Shown: positions 1 through 9,040, numbered from the stretch's first letter. The stretch: DNA of 35,380 bases from an uncultured Clostridia bacterium (GCA_937892735.1 CALBGL010000063.1:1-35380); one strand, 5' to 3'. Made by a program: numbers and translations. Notes: generated by a model from the letters alone, not told the origin.

Positions 1-66
1 CAGGTAACGCTGGAAGGGACGCCGGTGGATCCGACATTATACTTGGAAAGCACTTTAGACGAATGA
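1..66 (+). CDS. 3' end of an upstream gene, probably an M23-family peptidase (partial)
   Basis: Frame 1 is open from the window edge to a TGA at 64-66 and gives 21 residues ending in a VDPTLYLE-type stretch. Many M23 (LytM/lysostaphin-fold) peptidoglycan endopeptidases end with a strand of the form 'HLHFEVxxxGxPVDPxxYL', and this tail fits the last part of that. The zinc-binding residues would lie outside the window, so the family call rests on a few residues only. A strong terminator follows directly, so this gene ends its transcription unit. Confidence 0.45.
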   Translation, partial: QVTLEGTPVDPTLYLESTLDE

Positions 67-71
67 GGAAG

Positions 72-117
72 ATCCGGTGGTCACCCCCCCTTTTTGGCCG
101 CCGGATTTTGTTTTTTT
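72..117 (+). terminator. Rho-independent terminator
   Basis: An 11-bp stem (72-82 with 96-106, two G-U pairs) closes a C- and T-rich loop and is followed by a T-rich run to 117. It lies just after the stop at 66 and before the promoter at 120, so it separates the upstream gene from the LtaS-type operon. Confidence 0.85.
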
Positions 118-119
118 CC

Positions 120-148
120 TTGAAAGCAAGGTAGGAGTATGTTACAAT
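120..148 (+). promoter_or_regulatory. Sigma-A type promoter of the LtaS-MutS-MutS-cyclase operon
   Basis: TTGAAA at 120-125 and TACAAT at 143-148 are separated by 17 bp. The start codon chosen for the first gene is at 187, giving a leader of about 30 nt. Confidence 0.7.
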
Positions 149-186
149 AATTTATGCACGAAAGTATACACAAAGGAGAATCTCCG

Positions 187-2340
187 ATGATAGGAAAGAT
201 AAAAGAAGGGTTTCCCAGATGGGGGATGTATGCCCTGACGCTGATTTATTTGGAAGTGATATTCCAGTGGATGGTTTTTGGCCGGGTCACATGGGGTATG
301 CTATATGGTTCTTTGTTTGGGATTTCAGTGGCCGTTTTGAGTGCTATCATATCCGGATTGGGACCTCGTTGGTTTAATAAGGCAATCGCAACAGTTCTTT
401 TGGTGTTCTTGGAGATCCTTTTTGTAACGCAGCGGATCTACTATGATATTTTTAAGACCTTTTTATCGTTTTTTTCGATCACGAATGGAACTGGAAATGC
501 CGTGGAATTTTCGGAGATAATTATTGATTCATTGGGTAAGATCTGGTGGCAGGTTCTGCTGCTCCTGCTGCCGCTGATTGTCTATTTTGCGTGGTGGTTC
601 TGGGGAGGACACCTGTCTTTTCAGAAAAATGGATGGAAAAAGAATCTGATCATGGCAGCCGTGACGTTGGCCGGATACGGGGTCGCCATAGGTCTTCTCT
701 GGGTGCCGGGGACTGGTACGGCCACTCCGCATGATGCGTTTTTCGAGAAACCTGTGATGGCTATGCGGATGAGAAATCTGGGAGTTCTGGTTTCTATGAG
801 ACAGGACGTGCAGGAGACACTGTTTCATTCGGAAGAATCGGGGCTGAGTCTGTCAACGTCGAGCGAAAGCAGTCAGGAAGAAAGTGTGCAGGAGGAGAGT
901 AGTTCGGCAGAGCAGAGTCATGAAGAAAGTTCGGAAGAGAGCCAGGCGGAAGAAGTATTCGTACCAGAACCGAATATTCTCGAGATTGATTTTGACCAAC
1001 TGATCAAAGAGGCTCCGAATGAGACGATAGTGCAGATGCATCAATACTTTCAGTCGGTGGAGCCCACCTATACGAATGAGTATACGGGAATGTTTGAAGG
1101 ATATAATCTGATCCTGATCACGGCAGAAGCGTTTTCAAGCTGGGCGATTGACGAGGAGCTGACTCCGACGCTGTATAAGATGGCAAATAGCTCATTCGTG
1201 TTTCATAATTTCTATACTCCGTATTTCACGGTCAGTACCAGCGATGGAGAGTATGTGACGCATACAAGTCTTTTGCCGAAAGAGAATGTATGGAGTTATT
1301 ACTGGTCGAGCTATAACGAGATGCCTTTTGGCTTCGGTAATCTGTTTGGAGGGTTAGGCTACACATGTTATGGGTATCATAATCATGATTATGACTATTA
1401 TGATCGAGACCTGTCCCATCCGAATATGGGATATATCTGGAAAGGGTACGGAAACGGCCTGAATGTGGATTACACATGGCCTGAATCGGACTTGCAGATG
1501 ATGGAGCTTACCATTCCGGATTACATCGATCAGGAGCCCTTTCATACATACTATCTGACAGTGAGCGGTCATCAGCTTTGGAATTTCATCGGCAACATGA
1601 TGAGCATGAAACATCAGGATTTGGTAGAAGATTTACCGTATGATGAGACGACGAGAGCTTACTTAGCCTGCCAGATTGAGTTGGACCGGGCGCTTGCGTA
1701 TCTGCTGGAACAATTGGAGGAAAAGGGAATTGCAGATCATACGGTCATTGCCCTTTCCGCAGATCATTATCCATACGGGTTGACGGTAGAAGAGATGTCT
1801 ATTCTGGATGGGAACGATCTGTCCGTTGATTTTGAAATGTATAAAAATAGCTTTCTCCTGTATTGCGCAGGCATGGAAGAGACCATCGAGATCGATAAGC
1901 TGGGTTCCAGCTTAGACATCGCGCCTACGTTATGTAATCTGTTTAACCTGCCCTACGATTCTAGGCTTTATATGGGAAGGGATATTTTGTCGGATGCGGA
2001 TCCGCTCATCATTATGAGTGACCATAGCTTCTTTAATGATAAGATGCTGTATAACGCGTCCACAGGAGAGATAAAGTTTTATGGCGAAGAGTATCCGCAA
2101 AGTTATGTAGACACATGGACCAATCAGGTGAATGATAAGTTTACCATGTCTACAGCGGTGCTTGATTACGATTATTATTCTTATTTGAAAGATTACTTGC
2201 CATGGTGGGATGGGGAATCTTACGGTCATTTGTATGATCCGGCAACAGAGGAGATTTCGGTTACGGAGGAATCTTCTGCCCTGAAAGAGGCCAGTGGGGA
2301 AGAGGAGAGTATGGATACAGCGATGGAAGGGGAATCATAA
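187..2340 (+). CDS. LTA synthase family membrane sulfatase (LtaS-like)
   Basis: A 717-residue protein with about five N-terminal membrane segments (residues 10-175), a Ser/Glu-rich low-complexity linker (about 215-256) and a C-terminal extracytoplasmic alkaline-phosphatase-fold domain. LtaS-family enzymes transfer glycerol-phosphate from phosphatidylglycerol onto lipid anchors or related surface polymers. Visible active-site features are the ITAEAF strand (Glu 314), the STSDGEY nucleophile motif (Thr 351), SGH (His 462) and SADH (Asp 526-His 527). The C-terminus is again Ser/Glu-rich. The start at 187 is preferred over an upstream ATG at 154 because AAAGGAG lies about 10 nt before 187. The next gene begins 2 nt after the stop, so the two are cotranscribed. 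Whether the substrate is lipoteichoic acid or another phospho-polymer cannot be told from sequence. Confidence 0.88.
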   Translation: MIGKIKEGFPRWGMYALTLIYLEVIFQWMVFGRVTWGMLYGSLFGISVAVLSAIISGLGPRWFNKAIATVLLVFLEILFVTQRIYYDIFKTFLSFFSITNGTGNAVEFSEIIIDSLGKIWWQVLLLLLPLIVYFAWWFWGGHLSFQKNGWKKNLIMAAVTLAGYGVAIGLLWVPGTGTATPHDAFFEKPVMAMRMRNLGVLVSMRQDVQETLFHSEESGLSLSTSSESSQEESVQEESSSAEQSHEESSEESQAEEVFVPEPNILEIDFDQLIKEAPNETIVQMHQYFQSVEPTYTNEYTGMFEGYNLILITAEAFSSWAIDEELTPTLYKMANSSFVFHNFYTPYFTVSTSDGEYVTHTSLLPKENVWSYYWSSYNEMPFGFGNLFGGLGYTCYGYHNHDYDYYDRDLSHPNMGYIWKGYGNGLNVDYTWPESDLQMMELTIPDYIDQEPFHTYYLTVSGHQLWNFIGNMMSMKHQDLVEDLPYDETTRAYLACQIELDRALAYLLEQLEEKGIADHTVIALSADHYPYGLTVEEMSILDGNDLSVDFEMYKNSFLLYCAGMEETIEIDKLGSSLDIAPTLCNLFNLPYDSRLYMGRDILSDADPLIIMSDHSFFNDKMLYNASTGEIKFYGEEYPQSYVDTWTNQVNDKFTMSTAVLDYDYYSYLKDYLPWWDGESYGHLYDPATEEISVTEESSALKEASGEEESMDTAMEGES

Positions 2341-2342
2341 CG

Positions 2343-3953
2343 ATGCAGCTGGTTGGACGGATAAACAGCATGGAAGCCCAGGAGCGAATGCTTCGGGATC
2401 TGGATTTGCCGCGTCTTTTATGTCGAATGGATACAAGAATGGAGGAAGAAGAAGCCATCCATTTCTTGCAGAAATATTTATGTTCCGAGAAGGAAGAGAT
2501 TCTGGAGCGTTCTTTACTTTTAGGAGAATTCTTTGAGAAAAGCTCGCAGGAGGAGTTGGATCAGCTGGCCGAAGACTTGGCGTCTTTAGAAGAGGAGCGA
2601 CGTAAGTATAATCAGGCGGCGGATCGGATTCATTTGCTTCTGTATTCTGCCAGACGAACGGAGATCTATATAAGGTGCATAGAAACGATGCGCAGTTTTG
2701 GGGATAGAGGGTTTACTTCCTCTCGCATGAAAAGCTTAGTAGAAGAGATGCGACGGATTCAGGAAACAGAGGCTTATCGCAGATGTGCGGCAGCCCTGCA
2801 GGAACATCAAAAGATCATTACGTTTCCGCGACGAATGGGCGTAGCGATCAATACCCGGGAAGACGCCAGACCGGCGGAGATGGGGGTGTTGTGGGAATCC
2901 GGGGAGGAAGCGAACTGGAATCCTTTAATTGGTGCGGATGATACATCCAGACAACCGAATACTCTGTTTCCAGCGATGTCGTATCAGCGCGAGCAGTATG
3001 GCACGCATTTTGAAGAGTATTTAAGCCGGAACTTGGAAAAACAATGGAAGGGCAGGATTGGAAAAGCACTGGATCTCTGGAAAAAGGCAGAATTACCCAA
3101 TGAACGGGAAGTGGGAGCATTGGCAGAGGAATTTGCTTTCTATGCGGTAGGGATTCGTGTGATGCAGGCTTTTTCTCAGAGAGGATACGCGCTGTGCCGT
3201 CCGCAGATCGTTCCAGAGCCATTGATGCAGACGGAAAGGATGGTATATCCGGAATTGGCGCTTTCCTCAGAGAAAGTACAGGGGAATGGTGTGCGCCTGG
3301 AAAACGGAGGAGCCGTGATTGTTACAGGAGCGAACCATTCGGGAAAGACGTCGTATCTGAAAACGGTAGGGCAGATATTGTTGCTGGCACAGCTGGGATT
3401 CTACGTCCCGGCCACGGATCTGGCGTTTCGCCCGGTACATAAAATCCATACGTTGTTTTCAGCCGGAGAGGATTCGGATATGACAGCGTCGCGTATGGGA
3501 ATTGAAGTAAGGATTCTGGCGGAGATTTTGGATCAGGCGAAAGCAGAGGATCTGGTTTTGATTAACGAACCGTTGACGAGCACAAATCCAGTGGAAGCAA
3601 TTTCCATTTGTGCGGATCTGATTCAAAAACTGCTGCGGAATCGTGTATCCTGTCTAGTTGTGACGCACCTGTATGATGTATACTTCCTGCTGCGTAGTAC
3701 AATGCCGAAGGAATTTCAGAGTCATCTGAAAAGTCTCGTGACACTGGCTCGTTATGAAGAGCATCAGGGGATGATTTATAGTTATCAACTCATAGAAAGT
3801 GAACCACAAGGTACCAGCTATGCGATGCAGACGGCAGAATCCTTTGGAATTACGCTGAAGGACTTGATTCATAATGCGGCGGATATAACAAGGGCCCAGG
3901 AGTTCTGTGAAGAAGAAAGTACTCGCCCGATGTATACAGGAGAGGAGGGATAG
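2343..3953 (+). CDS. MutS-like ATPase, first of a tandem pair
   Basis: A 536-residue protein with a helical N-terminal two thirds and a C-terminal MutS domain V ATPase. It lacks the mismatch-recognition N-terminus of true MutS and the Smr nuclease tail of MutS2. The P-loop GANHSGKT is at 329-336. The Walker B equivalent is LINEPLTST, so the usual Asp before the catalytic Glu is Asn 408. Residues after about 300 align well with MutS core features (VTGANHSGKT, a long helix, then NEPLTST and a conserved VVTHLYD). Orphan MutS-domain proteins like this are common in Clostridia and have no agreed function. The gene is 2 nt after the LtaS-like gene and 3 nt before a second MutS-like gene, suggesting the two ATPases may pair as a heterodimer (inference). 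Confidence 0.85.
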   Translation: MQLVGRINSMEAQERMLRDLDLPRLLCRMDTRMEEEEAIHFLQKYLCSEKEEILERSLLLGEFFEKSSQEELDQLAEDLASLEEERRKYNQAADRIHLLLYSARRTEIYIRCIETMRSFGDRGFTSSRMKSLVEEMRRIQETEAYRRCAAALQEHQKIITFPRRMGVAINTREDARPAEMGVLWESGEEANWNPLIGADDTSRQPNTLFPAMSYQREQYGTHFEEYLSRNLEKQWKGRIGKALDLWKKAELPNEREVGALAEEFAFYAVGIRVMQAFSQRGYALCRPQIVPEPLMQTERMVYPELALSSEKVQGNGVRLENGGAVIVTGANHSGKTSYLKTVGQILLLAQLGFYVPATDLAFRPVHKIHTLFSAGEDSDMTASRMGIEVRILAEILDQAKAEDLVLINEPLTSTNPVEAISICADLIQKLLRNRVSCLVVTHLYDVYFLLRSTMPKEFQSHLKSLVTLARYEEHQGMIYSYQLIESEPQGTSYAMQTAESFGITLKDLIHNAADITRAQEFCEEESTRPMYTGEEG

Positions 3954-3956
3954 GCA

Positions 3957-5477
3957 ATGGGTTTTTTAACAGAGACGGGGAAAGTACGTGAGCCGATGCT
4001 GATTTCCTCACAAGCATTGGAGGATTTACTGCTGGTAGATTTTATGAAAGATCTGTTTGCGGGACATACGGGAGGACTGGCTTTTTCTTGGGAAAGATAT
4101 TTGACTAGACGAGGGGAAGATATCGTATATAGGCGGGATGTGCTGAAAGAATTGGCAGCTTGTCCTTCTCTGGTGGAAAAAATGGCGGCGCTGTGTGGCT
4201 GTATTCGCATGATCAGTCGGCTGAAGGATATTCATATGGCAGGGGAATATGGCCCGGAGGCGTTTCGTGAATTTGGTACGATGCAAGAGGCCTATGAACA
4301 GATGAAGGCGATGCATCAGGAACTGGAAGAGCAGATGAAAGCAGAGCAGATTCATTCGCAGGGACTTTTGCGTTTACATGATGTTCTGACTGAAAAATTG
4401 AAGAAGAATTTCTGCGATGAATTTGAGAAAAACTGGGCCAGTCGAACGAGCGGCATGGAACGGATTGCAAGCGTATCGTTGGAATTTTCTCTGGATGAGG
4501 AAATGCATATTCAAGGAGCAGCGATCACAGGTTTATATAAAGAAAAATATGGAAAGAACGGCTTCTTGCAGAGAAAAAAGGAAAATATGCATGAGGAGAA
4601 ACCTTGGGATCTATCTTCACTGAAAGACATGATTACACCGGCGGAAGAATTGCTGGAAGCAGAGCTTCGATTCAACCAAAAGGAGTTTTATCAGCTGTTA
4701 TATCGGATGACGCTGGATATGGATGACCTGTATCAGGATCTTACGTTTTACCTGGGAGCATTAGAATACTGCCGTCGGATGGGGGCAGCCCATATCTCGC
4801 TGTGCCTTCCACGGATCTTAGAGAAAGACCATAAGGGATATAGAGCCAAAGGATTAGTCAATCCAGTGCTTGTTGTCTTGAATCCGTCGAAGAAACCGGT
4901 AGCCAATGACGTGGATTTTAGGGAGGGCGGCGAGATTTTTCTGCTGACGGGAATTAACCAGGGTGGGAAAACAACCTATTTAAGAGCAGTGGGAACGGCG
5001 CAGCTTCTATTTCAGTTAGGGTGGCCTGTTCCGGCAGAAGAGGCGGCTATGAGTCTTGTGGATCGGATTGTGACAGTGTTTTCGCATGAAGAGAATACGG
5101 CGCTCCAGCATGGAAAGCTGGGGCAGGAGCTAAAAACAATGCGTCAGGGAATGGAAGAAGCAACACCATATAGCTTATTGCTTTGCAATGAACCCATCAC
5201 AGGAACGTCTCCCATGGAAAACCTGTATCTGAGTCGAGAAGTGCTTTGTGCCTGCAAGATCAATGGATTCAAGGGAATTTGGGTCACGCATTTATATGAT
5301 CTGGCGAGCCGCGCCGATACGATGAATGAGGCGCTGCCGGGCAGCCCTCTGTCCAGCTTGACCGCGGAAGCGATTGTGCATAATGGACAAGTGGATGCAA
5401 GCTATCGAATTTCCAGGGGAGCCCCCGCATTTACCAGCTATGCCAGAGAAGTGATGGGAAAGGAGACGTCAATATGA
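3957..5477 (+). CDS. MutS-like ATPase, second of a tandem pair
   Basis: A 506-residue protein built like its upstream neighbour: a mainly helical N-terminal part with a charged coiled stretch around 105-150, then a MutS domain V ATPase. The P-loop is GINQGGKT at 332-339. The Walker B equivalent reads LLLCNEPITGTS, with Asn 411 in place of Asp and Glu 412 kept, followed by a VTHLYD motif as in the neighbour. No clamp-only or Smr domain is seen. Sequence divergence from the first copy is large, so this is an old duplication or a co-selected heterodimer partner rather than a recent repeat. Its stop overlaps the next start (ATGA at 5474-5477), a sign of translational coupling. Confidence 0.85.
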   Translation: MGFLTETGKVREPMLISSQALEDLLLVDFMKDLFAGHTGGLAFSWERYLTRRGEDIVYRRDVLKELAACPSLVEKMAALCGCIRMISRLKDIHMAGEYGPEAFREFGTMQEAYEQMKAMHQELEEQMKAEQIHSQGLLRLHDVLTEKLKKNFCDEFEKNWASRTSGMERIASVSLEFSLDEEMHIQGAAITGLYKEKYGKNGFLQRKKENMHEEKPWDLSSLKDMITPAEELLEAELRFNQKEFYQLLYRMTLDMDDLYQDLTFYLGALEYCRRMGAAHISLCLPRILEKDHKGYRAKGLVNPVLVVLNPSKKPVANDVDFREGGEIFLLTGINQGGKTTYLRAVGTAQLLFQLGWPVPAEEAAMSLVDRIVTVFSHEENTALQHGKLGQELKTMRQGMEEATPYSLLLCNEPITGTSPMENLYLSREVLCACKINGFKGIWVTHLYDLASRADTMNEALPGSPLSSLTAEAIVHNGQVDASYRISRGAPAFTSYAREVMGKETSI

Positions 5478-6031
5478 TCATAAAAGACATTGCGCAGGAA
5501 GTGTTTCATGCAGAAGTATATCCGGGAGATCCGACTCCGGGTTTTGAAAAGATAAAGAGCATGGAAAAGGGAGATGTGTGCAACCTGACACGGTTCTGGA
5601 TGTGTGCGCATAATGGTACACACGTGGATGCACCGGCTCATTTCGTGAGAGACGGACGAACGGTAGATGAGATGAATCTGGAGGATTGCATCGGTACCGT
5701 CTGTGTCATGGACGGAGGGGCAGGATGGGAACAGAAAATACCGGAAGGCTATCAGAGAATCCTTGTGCGGGGCTTTGAGGATGTGACATTAGAACAGGCA
5801 CAGGTACTGATTGAAAAGGGAATACGCCTGATCGGCACGGAGACGCAGAAGATGGGAGATCAGGACGTGCATCGTTTGCTGCTGGGACATGGCGTGGTGC
5901 TCCTGGAAGGCGTTCGGCTGCAGAATGTGCCCAATGGAAAGGCGTTTTTATGCGCGCAGCCGATCAACCTGGGTGGAGCTGAGGGGGCGCCTTGCCGGCC
6001 TGTATTATTATACGAGGAAAATATGGACTAA
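5474..6031 (+). CDS. Cyclase family protein (kynurenine-formamidase fold)
   Basis: A 185-residue protein of the Cyclase family (Pfam cyclase; includes KynB-type formamidases). The metal-binding signature HNGTHVDAPAHF spans residues 46-57, with His 46, His 50, Asp 52 and His 56 as the expected metal ligands and catalytic residues. Family members hydrolyse amide or lactam bonds of small molecules; the substrate here is unknown. No other tryptophan-degradation gene is nearby, so a kynurenine role is not supported. It is the last gene of the LtaS-MutS-MutS operon, joined to the second MutS-like gene by an ATGA overlap. A hairpin terminator follows at 6100. Confidence 0.85.
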   Translation: MIIKDIAQEVFHAEVYPGDPTPGFEKIKSMEKGDVCNLTRFWMCAHNGTHVDAPAHFVRDGRTVDEMNLEDCIGTVCVMDGGAGWEQKIPEGYQRILVRGFEDVTLEQAQVLIEKGIRLIGTETQKMGDQDVHRLLLGHGVVLLEGVRLQNVPNGKAFLCAQPINLGGAEGAPCRPVLLYEENMD

Positions 6032-6099
6032 ATCTTAGAAAAAATGAATAAAAAGCGGCAGAAGTCGATTTTATCGTAAAAAAGCGAAAAAAACTCCGG

Positions 6100-6131
6100 G
6101 CAAGTTGACGAAACAACTTGCTTTTTCTTTT
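6100..6131 (+). terminator. Rho-independent terminator of the MutS-cyclase operon
   Basis: A perfect 8-bp stem (GCAAGTTG at 6100-6107 with CAACTTGC at 6114-6121, six-base loop) is followed by a T-rich run. The 3' arm and T-run overlap the -35 region of the next promoter. Confidence 0.7.
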
Positions 6132-6146
6132 GTTATATGGTAAAAT
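6118..6146 (+). promoter_or_regulatory. Promoter of the LplABC-type sugar transporter
   Basis: TTGCTT at 6118-6123 and TAAAAT at 6141-6146 are 17 bp apart. The -35 element shares bases with the 3' arm of the preceding terminator stem. The leader to the start at 6233 would be about 80 nt. Confidence 0.6.
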
Positions 6147-6232
6147 GCATATTGCTGATAGAAATAACACGGCAAATTGAATAAATTTTCGTGGAGAAAA
6201 TTGGCAAAAAAGACAAGAAGGAGAGAAGAAAA

Positions 6233-7993
6233 ATGAAACGTTTTGTTGCGATTCTGATGGCAGTTTTGATGATTGCCGTCGCGGGATGCAGCGGAGATGG
6301 CAACAGTTCCTCTGCGGACAACTCTGCTGCCGGCAACAGCACGGCGTCGGACAACTCTACCGCATCTGGCGATAGCGCGGCGTCGGAAGATGACAGCTTG
6401 TTTAATGCACCTGGCGAGCTGCCAATTGTGAAGGAAGGTACAATGACACTGAGTGTCTTTGCTCCCGGTAATGGTGAGTATAGCTGGGAGGATAACGATC
6501 AGACCGCGGTTGTGGAAGAGAAGACAGGCGTTCATATCGACTGGCAGATCGCGGCTTCATCTGACAACGTGCGGGATAAGATCAGCACCATGTTTGCCGG
6601 CGGTACCATGACGGATATCATCCTGACAGGCGTAGGCACAGCGAATCGTTATGACAAGGCGTCCGAAGCGATGTTTGGGGCTCAGGGACTTGTTATTCCT
6701 CTGGAGAACTATATTGATACAATCTCTGTTGGATACAAGGCGGCGCTGGATGAGATGGATGGCATGCGGGATTATATCACTACGCCGGATGGACATATCT
6801 ACTCCCTGCCGAACGTGGATGGGTCTCTGCATGTACAGTACAACATGAAGCTTTGGATCAACACAGAGTGGCTGAATAACCTGGGATTAGAGATGCCGAC
6901 AACGACAGATGAGTTTTACGCGGTCATGAAGGCATTCAAGGAACAGGACGCGAATGGAAACGGCGATCCTAACGATGAGATTCCGCTGTCTACTGTGTCT
7001 TCGGGCGCTGGCACACAGATCGACGGTTTCCTGATGGCTCCGTTCCAGCTGACGCCGGAGACAAATAAGCTGTATGTGGACAACGGCGTGGTGACTTATG
7101 CTCCGGTACAGGACGGTTATCGCGAGGGCCTGACATGGTTGGCGCAGATGTACAGCGAGGGCCTGATCAATCCGGAGTCCTTCACTTGGGATAAGGATTC
7201 TCAGGTCAATCTGAATGAAGCTGGAGATGTGGCTGTTATCGGTGCATTCTTGGCGCAGCGTCCTGGATATGCCTGCGATCTGAGCACAGAGCCCTTCTCT
7301 GAGAAGTGGGAGCAGTATCAGTCTCTGGCGCCTCTGACCGGACCGGATGGACAGTGTATCGCAGCATGGAATCCCTATGTACAGTATCAGACCGGTATGA
7401 CCTTTATTTCTTCGAATTGTGAGAACCCGGAACTGGCCTTCCGTTTCATTGACTGGCTGGCCACCGAGGAAGGTTCCATGCTTTCCGCCATTGGCGTAGA
7501 GGGTGAGGACTGGAGAGCCGCTGAAGAGGGCGAACTGGATATGGACGGTAAGCAGGCCGTGTATACCACGTTAACCAACCCGAACGCAGGCGATAATCAC
7601 ACATGGGGACAGCTGATGGGTCTGGTGCGTACGCCGGAGTTTGTTACTTCCGTCACGACGAATCAGGATCCCTACGCGGATGATGTTGTGCCTCTGACGG
7701 GACGTCAGATCGTGATGTATCGTGCTTCTAAGGTACATGAGGAAGTACGTCAGGATCTGAGCACGGTGCTGCCGGATCTGTATATGTCGGAAGAGAACGC
7801 CGCGCAGATGTCTCTGGTGAAGTCCACGCTGCAGCCTTCTCAGAATGAGTGGCTGGCCCAGTTCGTTACTGGCGCGAAGAGTGTTGAGACAGATTGGGAA
7901 GAGTATCTGGCAGCTATGGAGAATCAGGGACTGAGCGAATACCTGCAGCTTCTGCAGGATGCTTACGACGCGTCTCCGTTTAAGGCTGAATAA
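6233..7993 (+). CDS. Extracellular solute-binding lipoprotein of a sugar ABC importer (LplA/YtcQ-like)
   Basis: A 586-residue lipoprotein with a type II signal peptide: MKR, a hydrophobic stretch, and lipobox VAGC with acylated Cys 19. A Ser/Asn/Asp-rich linker (about 20-57) leads to a large periplasmic-binding-protein fold of the kind used for oligosaccharides. The length and the two permeases that follow match the Bacillus LplABC/YtcQ-YteP-YtcP group, which typically import complex plant or host sugars and rely on a shared MsmX-type ATPase encoded elsewhere. ATG 6233 is chosen over an in-frame GTG at 6191 because AAGGAG lies about 10 nt upstream and the signal peptide starts there. A GC-rich hairpin after the stop probably sets more binding protein than permease. 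Confidence 0.88.
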   Translation: MKRFVAILMAVLMIAVAGCSGDGNSSSADNSAAGNSTASDNSTASGDSAASEDDSLFNAPGELPIVKEGTMTLSVFAPGNGEYSWEDNDQTAVVEEKTGVHIDWQIAASSDNVRDKISTMFAGGTMTDIILTGVGTANRYDKASEAMFGAQGLVIPLENYIDTISVGYKAALDEMDGMRDYITTPDGHIYSLPNVDGSLHVQYNMKLWINTEWLNNLGLEMPTTTDEFYAVMKAFKEQDANGNGDPNDEIPLSTVSSGAGTQIDGFLMAPFQLTPETNKLYVDNGVVTYAPVQDGYREGLTWLAQMYSEGLINPESFTWDKDSQVNLNEAGDVAVIGAFLAQRPGYACDLSTEPFSEKWEQYQSLAPLTGPDGQCIAAWNPYVQYQTGMTFISSNCENPELAFRFIDWLATEEGSMLSAIGVEGEDWRAAEEGELDMDGKQAVYTTLTNPNAGDNHTWGQLMGLVRTPEFVTSVTTNQDPYADDVVPLTGRQIVMYRASKVHEEVRQDLSTVLPDLYMSEENAAQMSLVKSTLQPSQNEWLAQFVTGAKSVETDWEEYLAAMENQGLSEYLQLLQDAYDASPFKAE

Positions 7994-8008
7994 GAGGAAC
8001 ATAGTGAG

Positions 8009-8036
8009 GGGGGCTTCCCACGGGGAGCCCCTTTGC
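8009..8036 (+). terminator. Intra-operon attenuator hairpin
   Basis: A GC-rich stem built from GGGGGCTTCCC and GGGGAGCCCC arms is followed by TTTGCTT, a weak U-tract. It lies between the binding-protein gene and the first permease, where partial termination or RNA stabilisation commonly raises binding-protein output. Confidence 0.6.
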
Positions 8037-8073
8037 TTAGGCCTAGATGTTATCATAAGGAAGGATAAATTGT

Positions 8074-9027
8074 ATGGGTAAGAAAGAAAAGACGGTGAGC
8101 GTGGGAGCAAACCACAAGAGTAAGTGGGATATCAAGCGCAAGAACATCATTCAGCACTGGCAGCTGTATGCGATTATCGCGCTGCCATTGATCTATCTTA
8201 TAATCTTCAAGTATGTGCCGCTGGTAGGATCTCAGATTGCGTTTCGTGATTATTCGTTTACGGGTGGAATCTGGGGAAGTCCGTGGGTGGGTCTGAAACA
8301 TTTTCAGCGGTTCTTCCAATCCCCGGATTTCGGAAAGCTGATGTGGAATACGATCAGCCTGTCCTTATATAATATCGTTGTAACGGCGATTCCGCCGATC
8401 ATTCTGGCGGTCGCGCTGAGTTATGCGAAGTGGAAATGGTTTGGGAAGACGGTACAGATGGTGACATATATGCCATACTTCATTTCCACGGTACTTGTTG
8501 TGGGAATTCTGCAGCAGATGCTCTCTCTGACGGGACCGATCAATAACATGATCGCGTCAGTAGGAGGGACCAAGATTCATTTCATGGGAGAGCCGGCGCT
8601 GTTCCAGACATTATATGTATTTTCAGGCGTATGGCAGTCCACAGGATATAGCGCGGTCATCTATCTGGCAGCTATCGCGGCGGTAGATCCGGAACTGCAT
8701 GAGGCGGCCATTGTGGATGGCGCGTCTATCTGGAAGCGGATCCTGCATATTGATCTGCCCAGTATTCTTCCTACGGCGATCATACTTCTGATCATGGCTT
8801 GCGGCAAGGTACTTACGGTAGGATATGAAAAGGTTCTGTTGCTGCAGAATGATATGAACCTGTCTACGTCGGATATTATTTCCACCTATGTGTATCGTGT
8901 GGGTCTGAATGGCATGCAGTATAGCTATTCGACGGCAATCGGTCTGTTCCAGTCTGTCGTGTCGCTTCTTATGCTGCTGTTGGTCAACTGGATCGCTCGT
9001 CGCGTCGGTGAGACGAGTCTGTTCTAA
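8074..9027 (+). CDS. Sugar ABC transporter permease (LplB/YteP-like)
   Basis: A 317-residue integral membrane protein with about six transmembrane helices and a MalF-type permease domain. The cytoplasmic EAA loop that docks the ATPase is visible near residues 206-232 (DPELHEAAIVDGASIWKRI). AAGGAAGG precedes ATG 8074. It forms a heterodimer with the next gene product in the membrane and receives sugar from the lipoprotein encoded upstream. There is no ATPase gene in the cluster, as is usual for this transporter group. Confidence 0.9.
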   Translation: MGKKEKTVSVGANHKSKWDIKRKNIIQHWQLYAIIALPLIYLIIFKYVPLVGSQIAFRDYSFTGGIWGSPWVGLKHFQRFFQSPDFGKLMWNTISLSLYNIVVTAIPPIILAVALSYAKWKWFGKTVQMVTYMPYFISTVLVVGILQQMLSLTGPINNMIASVGGTKIHFMGEPALFQTLYVFSGVWQSTGYSAVIYLAAIAAVDPELHEAAIVDGASIWKRILHIDLPSILPTAIILLIMACGKVLTVGYEKVLLLQNDMNLSTSDIISTYVYRVGLNGMQYSYSTAIGLFQSVVSLLMLLLVNWIARRVGETSLF

Positions 9028-9040
9028 GGGAGGTGGAAGA

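Noticed and set aside
820..960. Ser/Glu-rich stretch in the LtaS-like gene as a DNA repeat or recombination tract
   Set aside because: The codons vary and no exact direct repeat unit is present. It reads as a low-complexity protein linker between membrane and catalytic parts.
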